From Bordetella parapertussis (lineage in GTDB: Bacteria; Bacteroidota; Bacteroidia; Chitinophagales; Chitinophagaceae): a DNA stretch of 64,000 bases. The stretch lies in contig CALQJX020000008.1 of NCBI GenBank assembly GCA_943331005.2, forward strand, positions 62,001-126,000. The letters run 5' to 3'. This document shows, in pieces, positions 16,502 through 25,225 of the stretch (positions are counted from its first letter, which is position 1; the number at the start of each line of letters is the position of its first letter). Position numbers and translations under genes: made by a program. The notes under the pieces were generated by a model that was given only the letters and a program-made list of their open reading frames with translations, ran no database searches and was not told where the DNA came from.

Positions 16502-18277
16502 TTACAGTACTTCCTTCTCCTTCATTTGCTCTACTGCTGTATATAGTTCGTAATAAGCTCCTTTTGCGGCAATAAGTGCGGCATGGTTGCCTCTTTCGCT
16601 CACCACACCTTTGTCCATCACCAGTATCTCATCGGCCTTACGAATAGTAGAAAGTCTGTGAGCAATCACTATAGAGGTGCGTCCTTTTATCAGTGTATCT
16701 ATGGCGTGTTGTATTAGTTGTTCGCTTTCGCTGTCTACAGATGAGGTTGCCTCATCAAGCACCAGTATTGCAGGGTCATAAAGTAGTGCACGGGCAAAGG
16801 AAATAAGCTGCCGCTGCCCCTGAGACAATGTGTTGCCGCGCTCCATAATATCGAAGTCATACCCACCCGGCAATCTCATTATGAACTCATGCATACCCAG
16901 CATCTCAGCCACTTCTTCTACCTTGCTTCTTGGAATATCCGCATTGCGCAACGTTATATTATCGGTTATGGTACCCGAGAACAGGAACACATCCTGCAGT
17001 ACTATACCTATCTTACTTCTCAGACTGTAAATATCATATTCCTTCAGGTCTTTACCATCTATCAGTATCTCTCCGCTTTCTGTTTCGTAAAGCCTGTTCA
17101 GAATACTGATGAGCGATGTTTTACCAGCCCCTGTATGCCCCACTACAGCCATGGTCTTTCCTGCATCCAGCCTGAAAGAAACACCTCTTAGCACTGGCGT
17201 TTCTGGCTTATACCTGAAATGTACATTCCTGAATTCCACTGCACCCTTTATTGCATCAGCCTTCAGCGTACCATTATCCGGCAGGTGCTCTTCACTATCC
17301 AGCACAGTAAATACGCGCTCTCCGGCAATGATACCCATTTGCAGTACATTGAATTTATCTGCCATCATGCGCAGTGGCCTGAACAATAGATTCAGATACA
17401 GAACGAAGGCTATTATATCTCCGGCAGTAGTGCCATAGTTCAGTATGCGCGATGCGCCATACCATACCAGCAAACCCAGCGACATAGCCAGTATTATCTC
17501 CACCAGCGGGAAAAAGACCGAGTATGCAAAAATGCCCTTTATATTGGCATCTCTGTGTTCCTTATTAATGGTGTTAAATTTGTCCAGTTCCCTTTCTTCT
17601 GCCGCAAAAGCCTGCACCAGATACATACCTGTAAGATGTTCCTGCACAAAGGCATTGAGCGCGGCTACTGCATTCCTCACTCGCTGAAAAGACTTGTTCA
17701 CCGCCTCCTTGAACCACCATGTAGCCAGTATCAGCAGCGGAAAGGTGGCGAGGCAAACCAGCGTCAGTTTCCAATCAGTTACCAGCATCACTGTTATGAT
17801 GGCCAGTATGGTCATCACATCAGCTACAATAGAAATGATACCTTCCGAAAAAATATCGTTTATGGCTTCTATATCGTTTATGGTACGTGTAGTAAGCGTA
17901 CCTATCGGTGTTCTGTCGTAAAATGAAATGTTCTGAAAAAGCACCTTCCTGAAAACCTTGTTGCGTATATCATTCACTACGGTTTGCCCCAGCCAGTTGG
18001 CTCTGTAGCTAAACCAGAAGCGCAGTACACTTTCCAGCAATAGCAAACCCAGCTGCAGGGCACTTACCCACAGCAGGCCCTTCATCAGGTTATTGCCTAT
18101 ATACTTGTCTACAGATAACTTTATCAGGTAGGGACGTAGCGGTGATACTATCGCTAGTATTATGCCCAGCGTCATTACAAAATAGAGCGTCTTGCCATAA
18201 GGTTTCGTAAAAGAAAATATCCTTTTCAGCAATCCCAGATCGAAAGACTTCTTCTTTATTTTTTGTTCTGCTGCCAA
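16502..18277 (-). CDS. ABC exporter, fused permease and ATPase (MsbA/BmrA type)
   Basis: A 591-residue half-transporter. Residues 20-320 form the six-helix type 1 exporter domain. The ATPase domain has Walker A GHTGAGKTS near 380, a Q-loop VLQDVFLFSG, signature LSQGQRQLISFARAL, Walker B LVLDEATSSVD and the H-loop IAHRLSTI. Such homodimers flip lipids or export drugs. The start is TTG, only three bases after the prfB stop codon and in the same reading frame (TAA-GCT-TTG). No nearby ATG exists, so translation probably restarts after prfB terminates. Co-transcription with prfB is likely. Confidence 0.9.
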   Translation of the reverse strand: MAAEQKIKKKSFDLGLLKRIFSFTKPYGKTLYFVMTLGIILAIVSPLRPYLIKLSVDKYIGNNLMKGLLWVSALQLGLLLLESVLRFWFSYRANWLGQTVVNDIRNKVFRKVLFQNISFYDRTPIGTLTTRTINDIEAINDIFSEGIISIVADVMTILAIITVMLVTDWKLTLVCLATFPLLILATWWFKEAVNKSFQRVRNAVAALNAFVQEHLTGMYLVQAFAAEERELDKFNTINKEHRDANIKGIFAYSVFFPLVEIILAMSLGLLVWYGASRILNYGTTAGDIIAFVLYLNLLFRPLRMMADKFNVLQMGIIAGERVFTVLDSEEHLPDNGTLKADAIKGAVEFRNVHFRYKPETPVLRGVSFRLDAGKTMAVVGHTGAGKTSLISILNRLYETESGEILIDGKDLKEYDIYSLRSKIGIVLQDVFLFSGTITDNITLRNADIPRSKVEEVAEMLGMHEFIMRLPGGYDFDIMERGNTLSQGQRQLISFARALLYDPAILVLDEATSSVDSESEQLIQHAIDTLIKGRTSIVIAHRLSTIRKADEILVMDKGVVSERGNHAALIAAKGAYYELYTAVEQMKEKEVL

Positions 18278-18280
18278 AGC

Positions 18281-19369
18281 TTATTGCTCCTCTTTTTCAG
18301 CCATCAGATAGGCCTTTATAAAATCATCCAGTTCACCATCCATTACCGGCTGCACATTACCCACCTCATGATCAGTACGGTGGTCCTTTATCATCTTGTA
18401 TGGATGAAACACATAGCTGCGTATCTGCGACCCCCACTCTATTTTTTTCTTGTTAGAGTTTGTTGCGTTAAGTATCTCCTGGCGCTTCCTCAGTTCTTCT
18501 TCATAGAGCCTGCTCTTCAGCATGGTCATTGCTTTTTCCCTGTTCTCGCCCTGCGTACGTGCCTGCTGACATTCCACTATTATACCACTGGGTATATGTC
18601 GCAGCCTCACCGCTGTTTCTACTTTGTTCACGTTCTGTCCGCCAGATCCGCCGGACCTGAAGAACGCCCATTCCAGATCTGCAGGACTCACCTGTATATC
18701 TATGGTATCATCTATCAGCGGATACACGAACACCGATGCGAAAGAGGTATGTCTGCGTGCATTCGAGTCGAATGGCGATATCCTCACCAGCCGGTGTACA
18801 CCACTTTCAGCCTTCAGCAGGCCATAGGCAAATGCACCGTCAAATTCCAGCGTAGCCTGTTTTATACCAGCACCATCACCATACTGCACATCCACTTCAC
18901 TCACCTTCCAGCCCTGCTTCTCGCCATACATACGGTACATGCGCATCAGCATCTCTGCCCAGTCCTGGCTTTCCGTACCACCTGCACCACTGTTTATTAC
19001 TACCATCGCCGGCATTTCATCTTCAGGTGCATTCAGCGTACTCTTGAACTCCAGTTCGTCTATCTCTTTTGTTGCCTTGTCATAGAGTTCCTGCACCTCT
19101 TCCTCCTTCGCTTCTCCTTCTTTCCAGAACTCAAAAAGCACCGCAAAATCCTCTACTGAGGCTTTCACCTTATCATAGAACTCTGTCCAGTATTTATCGA
19201 TCTTTATTTCTTTCAGTATAGCAGTGGCACGCGCATTATCGTCCCAGAATCCGGGCGATAGCGTCAGTTGCCTGTCATTATCTATTTTGGCAAGCCTGTC
19301 TTCTATACGCAGAAAGCGTTGCAGATGCTGAATGCGTTCCCGCATTTCCTTCAGGTTTTCCTGTGTCAT
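18281..19369 (-). CDS. prfB: Peptide chain release factor 2
   Basis: Recognises UGA and UAA stop codons and triggers peptide release. The stop-recognition tripeptide is in [12 protein letters not shown] and the catalytic GGQ in [18 protein letters not shown]. The length of 362 is normal. The N-terminal part ([20 protein letters not shown]) reads through without an internal UGA, so this copy lacks the programmed +1 frameshift used by many bacteria. ATG at 19369 is preferred to 19420, which gives an unlikely leader. The -7 box at 19376-19383 leaves almost no 5' leader. It is followed three bases later by an in-frame ABC exporter gene. Confidence 0.95.
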   Translation of the reverse strand: MTQENLKEMRERIQHLQRFLRIEDRLAKIDNDRQLTLSPGFWDDNARATAILKEIKIDKYWTEFYDKVKASVEDFAVLFEFWKEGEAKEEEVQELYDKATKEIDELEFKSTLNAPEDEMPAMVVINSGAGGTESQDWAEMLMRMYRMYGEKQGWKVSEVDVQYGDGAGIKQATLEFDGAFAYGLLKAESGVHRLVRISPFDSNARRHTSFASVFVYPLIDDTIDIQVSPADLEWAFFRSGGSGGQNVNKVETAVRLRHIPSGIIVECQQARTQGENREKAMTMLKSRLYEEELRKRQEILNATNSNKKKIEWGSQIRSYVFHPYKMIKDHRTDHEVGNVQPVMDGELDDFIKAYLMAEKEEQ

Positions 19370-19375
19370 AAGGCG

Positions 19376-19383
19376 CAAAGGTA
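19376..19383 (-). promoter_or_regulatory. Candidate -7 box of prfB
   Basis: On the minus strand TACCTTTG is followed by CGCCTT and then the ATG. The box ends 6 bases before the start codon, so initiation would give a leaderless mRNA. Confidence 0.5.
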
Positions 19384-19459
19384 CGTGTAATGAACCAACC
19401 TGCCTACCGGCAAATGGCACACATATTACACCACCAAAAATGAATGAAAATGAGATGTT

Positions 19460-19927
19460 TTATACCACCAGCACTCGGTTCTCACCACGTTCCAGCACCT
19501 GATATCCCGGAAACACCAACCCGAATATCCGCTGCACAGTTTGCCATTCCTGCCAGTCGTTCACCATATAATTGAATGCAAGATGCCCGCCTGGAGCTAC
19601 ACTATCCCGGCACATGGTCAGAAAAGATTCGCTGTACACAAACCGGGGCACATGCCTGCCATTAAAGATATCTATGAATACAAGATCATAATGTATCATA
19701 TTGCCCATCATATAGGTGTGTGCATCCTCACATACGGGCTGTGCTTTCATACCTTCCGGCGCAAACTCCATGGCCCACTTCAGTATCAGTTTATCTTTTT
19801 CTACAAGGGTAAACTCCGGATCATGACCCTTTCTTATCATTACCTGCACCATACTGCCCAATCCGGTTCCCAGCACCAGTACGTTCTTTACTTCAGGCAA
19901 GAACTTCCTGAAATGGCGGCATACCAT
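19460..19927 (-). CDS. Spermidine-synthase-like methyltransferase-fold protein (true start upstream, not a standard codon)
   Basis: A Rossmann-fold protein related to spermidine synthase: VKNVLVLGTGLGSMVQVM, TLVEKDKLILKWA, and YDLVFIDIFNGRHVP mark the SAM/dcSAM-binding and catalytic regions. The reaction is unknown. The coordinates start at the first ATG, but the frame stays open for another 61 codons to a TGA at 20111-20113. The added stretch (KKILSFIVPVSLQRV, LQLATRDALYSDGDKYLPA) resembles the N-terminus I recall for this family. No ATG, GTG or TTG occurs in it. Translation from ATC at 20092, 25 bases after the plsY stop, would give a natural protein. It follows plsY on the same strand. Confidence 0.75.
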   Translation of the reverse strand: MVCRHFRKFLPEVKNVLVLGTGLGSMVQVMIRKGHDPEFTLVEKDKLILKWAMEFAPEGMKAQPVCEDAHTYMMGNMIHYDLVFIDIFNGRHVPRFVYSESFLTMCRDSVAPGGHLAFNYMVNDWQEWQTVQRIFGLVFPGYQVLERGENRVLVV

Positions 19928-20117
19928 TCTTGCCGGCAGATATTTATCACCGTCAGAGTATAGCGCATCGCGGGTAGCAAGCTGCAGTCTGTTGCGGAAC
20001 AGGAAAAGTTCCAGATAGTCATCATCTGCACCGGTTACGCGTTGCAGCGATACCGGAACTATGAAACTCAGGATCTTCTTATGAAAAGGGATTTGGATAA
20101 CGGTAAGTTTTCAGGGC

Positions 20118-20756
20118 TTATTGGCGTTCCTTCTTCCTGCGGAAGATAGGCACTTTGCTTTCATTGCCGCTTATCAGCCGGCTTATGTTCTTGTGGTGGG
20201 TAAGCACTACCAGGAATGCCGTGGCTATGGCAAAGAGCCTGTAGCTGAGTTCCTGTGCCTGTGCGTTGAAAATGAATAATATCAGTACCGGGAATGCAAT
20301 ACTTGCTGCAATAGAGCTCAACGATACGTAGCGGGTCAGCATCAGCATCATTACAAATACCAGCACCAGACTTATTGCTACTATGGGGTGTATCGAAAGG
20401 ATCATACCAAATAAGGTAGCAATTCCCTTACCCCCTCTGAATTCTGCCCAGATAGGGAAGATATGCCCTATTACTGCTGCAAGTCCCAGGAAAATCTGAA
20501 GATTCACAAAAGGCTCGCTCGTCCAAGGATATGCTGAAAAAAGAGATAATTTTACTGCTATAAAACCCTTCATCATATCGGCAAACATCACTCCAGCTCC
20601 CGCTTTCGAACCAAGTATTCTGAAAGTATTGGTAGCACCTGCATTGCCGCTGCCATGTTCTCTGATATCAATTCCGTAAACCCATTTACTTACCCAAACC
20701 GCAGATGGAATTGAACCTAACAAATATGCTATTACAATAAGAATTGCTATTATCAT
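20118..20756 (-). CDS. plsY: Glycerol-3-phosphate acyltransferase PlsY
   Basis: Inner-membrane enzyme that moves an acyl group from acyl phosphate to glycerol-3-phosphate, the first step of phospholipid synthesis. The 212 residues form about five hydrophobic helices. The three cytoplasmic family motifs are present: LGSIPSAVWVSKW near 13-25, GSGNAGATNTFRILGSKAG near 37-55, and EFRGGKGIATLFGM near 107-120. The basic tail (FRRKKERQ) is unusual only in being very charged. The downstream spermidine-synthase-like gene begins almost at once. Confidence 0.95.
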   Translation of the reverse strand: MIIAILIVIAYLLGSIPSAVWVSKWVYGIDIREHGSGNAGATNTFRILGSKAGAGVMFADMMKGFIAVKLSLFSAYPWTSEPFVNLQIFLGLAAVIGHIFPIWAEFRGGKGIATLFGMILSIHPIVAISLVLVFVMMLMLTRYVSLSSIAASIAFPVLILFIFNAQAQELSYRLFAIATAFLVVLTHHKNISRLISGNESKVPIFRRKKERQ

Positions 20757-20782
20757 TATGTTATTACTATTACTGAGAAAAA

Positions 20783-20790
20783 CAAATATA
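20783..20790 (-). promoter_or_regulatory. Candidate -7 box of plsY
   Basis: Minus strand TATATTTG matches TAnnTTTG and ends 26 bases before the ATG. A -33 partner is not visible. Confidence 0.35.
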
Positions 20791-20877
20791 GAGTTTGTGC
20801 TCCGAAAATCCTAACATATAAAACCTGATACACACATGTAGCTAACAAAACAACCTGCATGATCTGTCTGCAAAAAA

Positions 20878-21696
20878 CTATAGCTTATTGCACAGAATAG
20901 ATATCCAACCATTCCTGTGTGCTACTTTATCAACCGCAAATCCGGCAGCCATAGCTGCTTCCAGCATTATCGGTTCATCCTCGGTTAGCAGTCCGCTCAT
21001 CAGCAATTGCCCCCCCTTCCTTATCCGGGTATACAATCCGTCCATATACTGCAACAATATATGCCTGTTTATATTGGCCAGTATCACATCATACTCGCGT
21101 TCCGGTATTTCATCCAGCGTTGCCTGGTGTATTGCTATCGCCTCTCTGTCATTTCGTTGCAGGTTCTCCAGCGCATTCTCTACAGACCATTCATCATTAT
21201 CTATGCCCGTCACATCTGTAGCACCCAGCATAGCCGCCAGAATGGCCAGCACACCTGTTCCTGTGCCAAAATCAAGCACTTCTTTCCCTTTCAGGTCCAT
21301 ATCCTGCATCCCCATCATCATCAGCTGGGTAGTGGCATGGTGCCCTGTACCAAAAGACATCTTTGGTGTTATCACTATCACATAGGGGGTAGTTATCTCC
21401 GCTTCATGAAAATGAGCTTTTATGGTGCAGAAACCATCTACCACAACCGGATCAAACCCCGACTCCCACAGCTCATTCCAGTTGCGCTGTGCTATCGCTT
21501 CTGTTGTATAAGTAAATGATAACTGTTCTGCCAGTTCATTGAGCATTGCCTCATCAAAATCTACTTCTGGCACAAAAGCCGACAGCAACGCCTCTTCCTC
21601 TTCAAATCCATCAAATCCTTCGCCCGACAGCACTGCAATTATTATGTCTCTCGGTTCTCCTGCAGTTGCAGGTATCATCACCTTTATATGGCTCAT
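20878..21696 (-). CDS. prmA: Ribosomal protein L11 methyltransferase
   Basis: SAM-dependent enzyme that methylates ribosomal protein L11. The N-terminal recognition domain covers about 100 residues. The catalytic domain has MSFGTGHHATTQLMM near 123-137, VLDFGTGTGVLAILAAMLGA near 147-166 and the family catalytic segment VILANINRHILLQ near 208-220. The 272-residue length is on the short side but complete. It is separate from plsY (about 120 bases between) and lies just upstream of the PorE-like terminator. Confidence 0.9.
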   Translation of the reverse strand: MSHIKVMIPATAGEPRDIIIAVLSGEGFDGFEEEEALLSAFVPEVDFDEAMLNELAEQLSFTYTTEAIAQRNWNELWESGFDPVVVDGFCTIKAHFHEAEITTPYVIVITPKMSFGTGHHATTQLMMMGMQDMDLKGKEVLDFGTGTGVLAILAAMLGATDVTGIDNDEWSVENALENLQRNDREAIAIHQATLDEIPEREYDVILANINRHILLQYMDGLYTRIRKGGQLLMSGLLTEDEPIMLEAAMAAGFAVDKVAHRNGWISILCNKL

Positions 21697-21753
21697 GTAC
21701 TATACGCTTTTACTATGGTGCAATTTACAGGTATTCTGTCAAGGCATTTCCCT

Positions 21754-21790
21754 AAAAAAACAAAAGGTTGCATCGAGATGCAACCTTTTG
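21754..21790 (-). terminator. Terminator of the PorE-like gene
   Basis: A perfect 14-base stem (21761-21774 with 21777-21790) closes a 2-base loop. On the minus strand it is followed by seven T. It ends 20 bases after the stop codon of the PorE-like gene. Confidence 0.85.
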
Positions 21791-21810
21791 AAATATAATG
21801 TTATTCAGAA

Positions 21811-24054
21811 TTATTCGTCGTCATCATTTGAAGCAGGAGCTTTACCACCCTGTCCTGGCTCATCTTCGCCCTGTGGCTCAACCTGCAGATTTTTCTCCTG
21901 CTGATCCATTGTACCTGGCAGTGCGCTGTTGTACAGTACGCGGCGGGTAGGAACATCTGTTACTATCCTGAACTCTGTACGACGGTTCATCTGGCGGCCT
22001 TCCGGATTGTCTTTACCGTTCATAGCGTTTGCTGCAACTGCGTTTTTGTTACCAAATCCGCGTGCGGTCATCCTTGCACGGTCAATATTGTTTTTCTCCA
22101 GATAGTCAAGTACAGCCTGTGCACGACGCTGAGACAATGCGAGGTTGTATTCATCTTTACCTTTAGAGTCAGTGTAAGAATAGATCTCTACAGATATTGA
22201 TGGGTTGTCTGTCAGGAAGTGAAGAACTGAGTCAAGTGAAGCAACTGATTCAGGACGCAGCACAGCCTTATCATAATCATAATAGATGTTGCTTACGCTG
22301 AAGCTGCTCTTGATGCTATCCATGAAGATAGTAACTACAACAGTATCATCCGGATCAGAACGTTTGATCTCCATTGTGCTTACTGATGCACGTGTAGATG
22401 TATAACCTGGTTTGTCAGCAGTTACCACATAGCTATGTGTACGAGACATGTTGAACAGGAATTTACCATCCTCAGAGTTGTAAGTGCGAAGGTCGCCTTT
22501 CTGGTCTACCATTTTCACTACACTCTCAGTCATCAGTTCGTTGGTCTTTTTGTTTACCACTTTACCGATCACAACCAGCCTTGGCTCGAACTGTACACGC
22601 CAGATATCGTTACAGCAGGTTGGATTTTTCAGTGCGTAAGAACCTATACGGTTTGATACCAGGTAGCCGTCTGGCTTACCAACCGGATCAAGTATATAGT
22701 ACAGTTCATCAGCACAGGTATTGATCGGGTAACCCATGTTGCTCAGATTCTTGTAGCGGGATGGACCACCTTCTGCTTTGTAGATATCGAAACCACCCAT
22801 AGACACCTGTCCGCTTGATGCGAAGTAAAGGGTCTTGGTACGTGAGTCGTAATATGGAGTCAATTCGTCATTAACTGTATTCACTATTTTACCACAGTTC
22901 TGCGGACGACCATAACGACCATCCCTTGGATCAATGATAGAATACCAGATATCGTATTTACCACGGCTCTGCAGTTTACGGTTAGAAGAGAAGAACAGTA
23001 CTTCTTTCTTACCCACTTTAGCTACATATGGCATTGTATTGGTACCATTGTCTCCAATCGGTATCAGTTCTGGTGCTTCCCAGCCCCTTACACCGAATGC
23101 AGACTTATAGATATCACATTTGTTCTTGTTTGAGTCGTTCTCATCAATGAAACATTTAGAGAAGTAGAACGCTTTACCACCTGGTGCCCAGCAGCCGTTA
23201 GCTGTGTGGTATGCAGGGTCGTTGAAGCGACCATCATAAAATGGCATAGGCCACTGGAATGAATCTACAAAACCAGCCTGCTTGTGAGAAAGCATGAATT
23301 TCTCTTTATACTGAGTATTCATCCTTGTGCCCTTCCTGTTGGTAGTTTCTATAAGATCGTTACGACCGATAGTACCAAACAGCAGAGAAGAGTCACCCAA
23401 TGGATATGGAGAAAGTTCTGTGTATGCGCTGTTCACGTTAGGACCGGCATTCACGATCGTTACAGGCTGAGGGTCTTTAACAGACTTCATTGCCATTTCA
23501 CAACCTTCTACTTCTTTCTTCACCATTTTCTTGATCGCCTTCATCACCTTAGGATCAATTGTCCTGTCAGGGCTGTTCTCGATCAGCGCATTCGGGTTCG
23601 GAGCAAGTTTTATAGAGTTCTTTCTGTTATCCTCAAGGAATTCGTTGAAAGACTGCAGTGCCAGTTGATATTCACACTGCTGTTTCAGCATCAGACCAGC
23701 ATAATACGCCGAATACGGGTATATCTTCTTGGCCATGTTCTTCACCTCAGTGTAATAGTGAGCGGCAGGAACGTAGTCCCTGGTTGCGCGGTAACACTCT
23801 GCCAGCTGGAAAGTGATATACGGATTACGCTCATCGGTCTGTTTCAACTGCTGATAGTAATCTATCGCATTGAAATAGCTGCCTTGGTCGTACAGGAGAT
23901 CAGCGTAATTCAACTTATCTCCGTATGAAGAGCCTGAAATAGGATCATTTGCCTTGTTCCTATACTTTTCTACATTCTTTTTCTGAGCATCAGCGTTAAA
24001 AGGAACTATAGCAATAAAAGAAGCTAAAAACAGGTACAGCCAATTTTTTCTCAT
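21811..24054 (-). CDS. PorE-like OmpA-family protein with TPR, beta-propeller and CRD
   Basis: A 747-residue exported protein. The signal peptide is MRKNWLYLFLASFIAIVPF followed by a cleavage site near NADA. TPR helices follow (NYADLLYDQGSYFNAIDYYQ, ITFQLAECYRATRDYVPAAHY). The middle is a PD40-like beta-propeller with repeated strands such as KAFYFSKCFID, VLFFSSNRKL and LYFASSGQ. Next comes a carboxypeptidase-regulatory-like domain (LVVIGKVVNKKTNELMTES). The C-terminal OmpA domain has the peptidoglycan-binding ALSQRRAQAVLDYL. This order matches PorE of the type IX secretion machinery, which anchors the apparatus to the cell wall, but many paralogues share it. It follows the PorP/SprF gene and a terminator hairpin. 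Confidence 0.85.
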   Translation of the reverse strand: MRKNWLYLFLASFIAIVPFNADAQKKNVEKYRNKANDPISGSSYGDKLNYADLLYDQGSYFNAIDYYQQLKQTDERNPYITFQLAECYRATRDYVPAAHYYTEVKNMAKKIYPYSAYYAGLMLKQQCEYQLALQSFNEFLEDNRKNSIKLAPNPNALIENSPDRTIDPKVMKAIKKMVKKEVEGCEMAMKSVKDPQPVTIVNAGPNVNSAYTELSPYPLGDSSLLFGTIGRNDLIETTNRKGTRMNTQYKEKFMLSHKQAGFVDSFQWPMPFYDGRFNDPAYHTANGCWAPGGKAFYFSKCFIDENDSNKNKCDIYKSAFGVRGWEAPELIPIGDNGTNTMPYVAKVGKKEVLFFSSNRKLQSRGKYDIWYSIIDPRDGRYGRPQNCGKIVNTVNDELTPYYDSRTKTLYFASSGQVSMGGFDIYKAEGGPSRYKNLSNMGYPINTCADELYYILDPVGKPDGYLVSNRIGSYALKNPTCCNDIWRVQFEPRLVVIGKVVNKKTNELMTESVVKMVDQKGDLRTYNSEDGKFLFNMSRTHSYVVTADKPGYTSTRASVSTMEIKRSDPDDTVVVTIFMDSIKSSFSVSNIYYDYDKAVLRPESVASLDSVLHFLTDNPSISVEIYSYTDSKGKDEYNLALSQRRAQAVLDYLEKNNIDRARMTARGFGNKNAVAANAMNGKDNPEGRQMNRRTEFRIVTDVPTRRVLYNSALPGTMDQQEKNLQVEPQGEDEPGQGGKAPASNDDDE

Positions 24055-24098
24055 GTGCGTGAGCATTGTTAAACGATATAAAAGTATAAATTGGTTTT

Positions 24099-24139
24099 AA
24101 AAAAAAGAAGGGCTTTTAAAAAAACTTTTGCAGCCCTTC
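24099..24139 (-). terminator. Terminator-like hairpin between the PorP/SprF and PorE-like genes
   Basis: GAAGGGCT (24107-24114) pairs with AGCCCTTC (24132-24139) and is followed on the minus strand by a run of eight T. It lies 22 bases past the PorP/SprF stop and 45 before the PorE-like start, so readthrough would be limited. Confidence 0.75.
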
Positions 24140-24160
24140 AAATATTAGTAAGTATCTCTA

Positions 24161-25204
24161 TTAGAAACGCGAGCAGGGGATCACTCGTTTTCCTGCAAAT
24201 TTCATAGGATATGGTGCTATATAACGTACAGCGATCTCAAAGCCTCCGTTACCATTGCTGGCAGGATTCAGCTTAGAAATATTGTAGTCATATGCCAGGC
24301 CGATGCGGAAACCTTTGAACTCGATACCTGCATTCAGTATTGCAGCATCAGAAGTACGGTACCATGCACCCAGGAATACACCTGTTGAGAAGTTAGTATA
24401 GTTAATATAGTTGCCCACATAATACAGGAACTCAGTACCACCCACGATCTCGCTCGCAGATGCCTGATTCTGATAAATTACTGCAGGACGAACATGCAAA
24501 CGGTCGCTCGCCATGATAGACAGACCCAGCTGACCGGTATAACGCATATCCAGACCTACTGTGCTTGTCTGCTTCTTCAGCAGGGCATCATTTGGCTGAT
24601 TGATGTTATTGGCTCCCAGACCTATAACATAGTTGAAACGTGTGCTACCACCCGAAAGAGATACACCTGCGTTCACCAGATAATAGCTAACTGAATTACC
24701 TATACCCAGCTGATATTCCTGAGATGTTCCCGGAACGAATGTACCGTTCAGAGACTCATCACCGAAATACAAACGGGAAAGATCAATGCTTTTCTGTGCA
24801 TATCCACCCTGAAGACCCACAGCAAGATCGCTGCTTCTGCCCAGTGTTTTGTGGTATGCCAGAGAAAGTGCTCCTGTGAAATTCTGTAAATTACCGTCAC
24901 CGGCTTTATCGTTGAATACCTGAAGACCACCGGCCAGATAACCACCGTTACCATCTACATACAATGGCATATCGGCATATGCGCCATACGTAACATAAGG
25001 TACGGTTACGCTTTTCCACTGATTACGGTAGATACCACCAACACGTGCCTGACCATCGAACATACCTGTAAATGCAGGATTTACTACCAATGGCTGCATG
25101 TCGAACTGCGAAAAGTGAATATCCTGCGCGAAAACAGCAGGTGCGCCCAGCGACAGTGCTGCTGCAATACTGAACCGGGTTATGATACTTTTTGTATTCA
25201 TCAT
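24161..25204 (-). CDS. PorP/SprF family T9SS outer-membrane protein
   Basis: An outer-membrane barrel of 347 residues. It has a signal peptide (MMNTKSIITRFSIAAALSLG, cleavage after VFAQ) and then the family N-terminus DIHFSQFDMQPLVVNPAFTG with a conserved GGIYRNQWKSVTVPY. Alternating aromatic strands run to the C-terminus RVIPCSRF. Members help secrete or anchor T9SS cargo with type B C-terminal domains, often encoded next door. Here the partner is the 1141-residue protein just upstream, 21 bases away, transcribed in the same direction. Two start codons sit in tandem (ATGATG). Confidence 0.9.
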   Translation of the reverse strand: MMNTKSIITRFSIAAALSLGAPAVFAQDIHFSQFDMQPLVVNPAFTGMFDGQARVGGIYRNQWKSVTVPYVTYGAYADMPLYVDGNGGYLAGGLQVFNDKAGDGNLQNFTGALSLAYHKTLGRSSDLAVGLQGGYAQKSIDLSRLYFGDESLNGTFVPGTSQEYQLGIGNSVSYYLVNAGVSLSGGSTRFNYVIGLGANNINQPNDALLKKQTSTVGLDMRYTGQLGLSIMASDRLHVRPAVIYQNQASASEIVGGTEFLYYVGNYINYTNFSTGVFLGAWYRTSDAAILNAGIEFKGFRIGLAYDYNISKLNPASNGNGGFEIAVRYIAPYPMKFAGKRVIPCSRF

Positions 25205-25225
25205 CTTTGTATTATCGTTGTAAAA

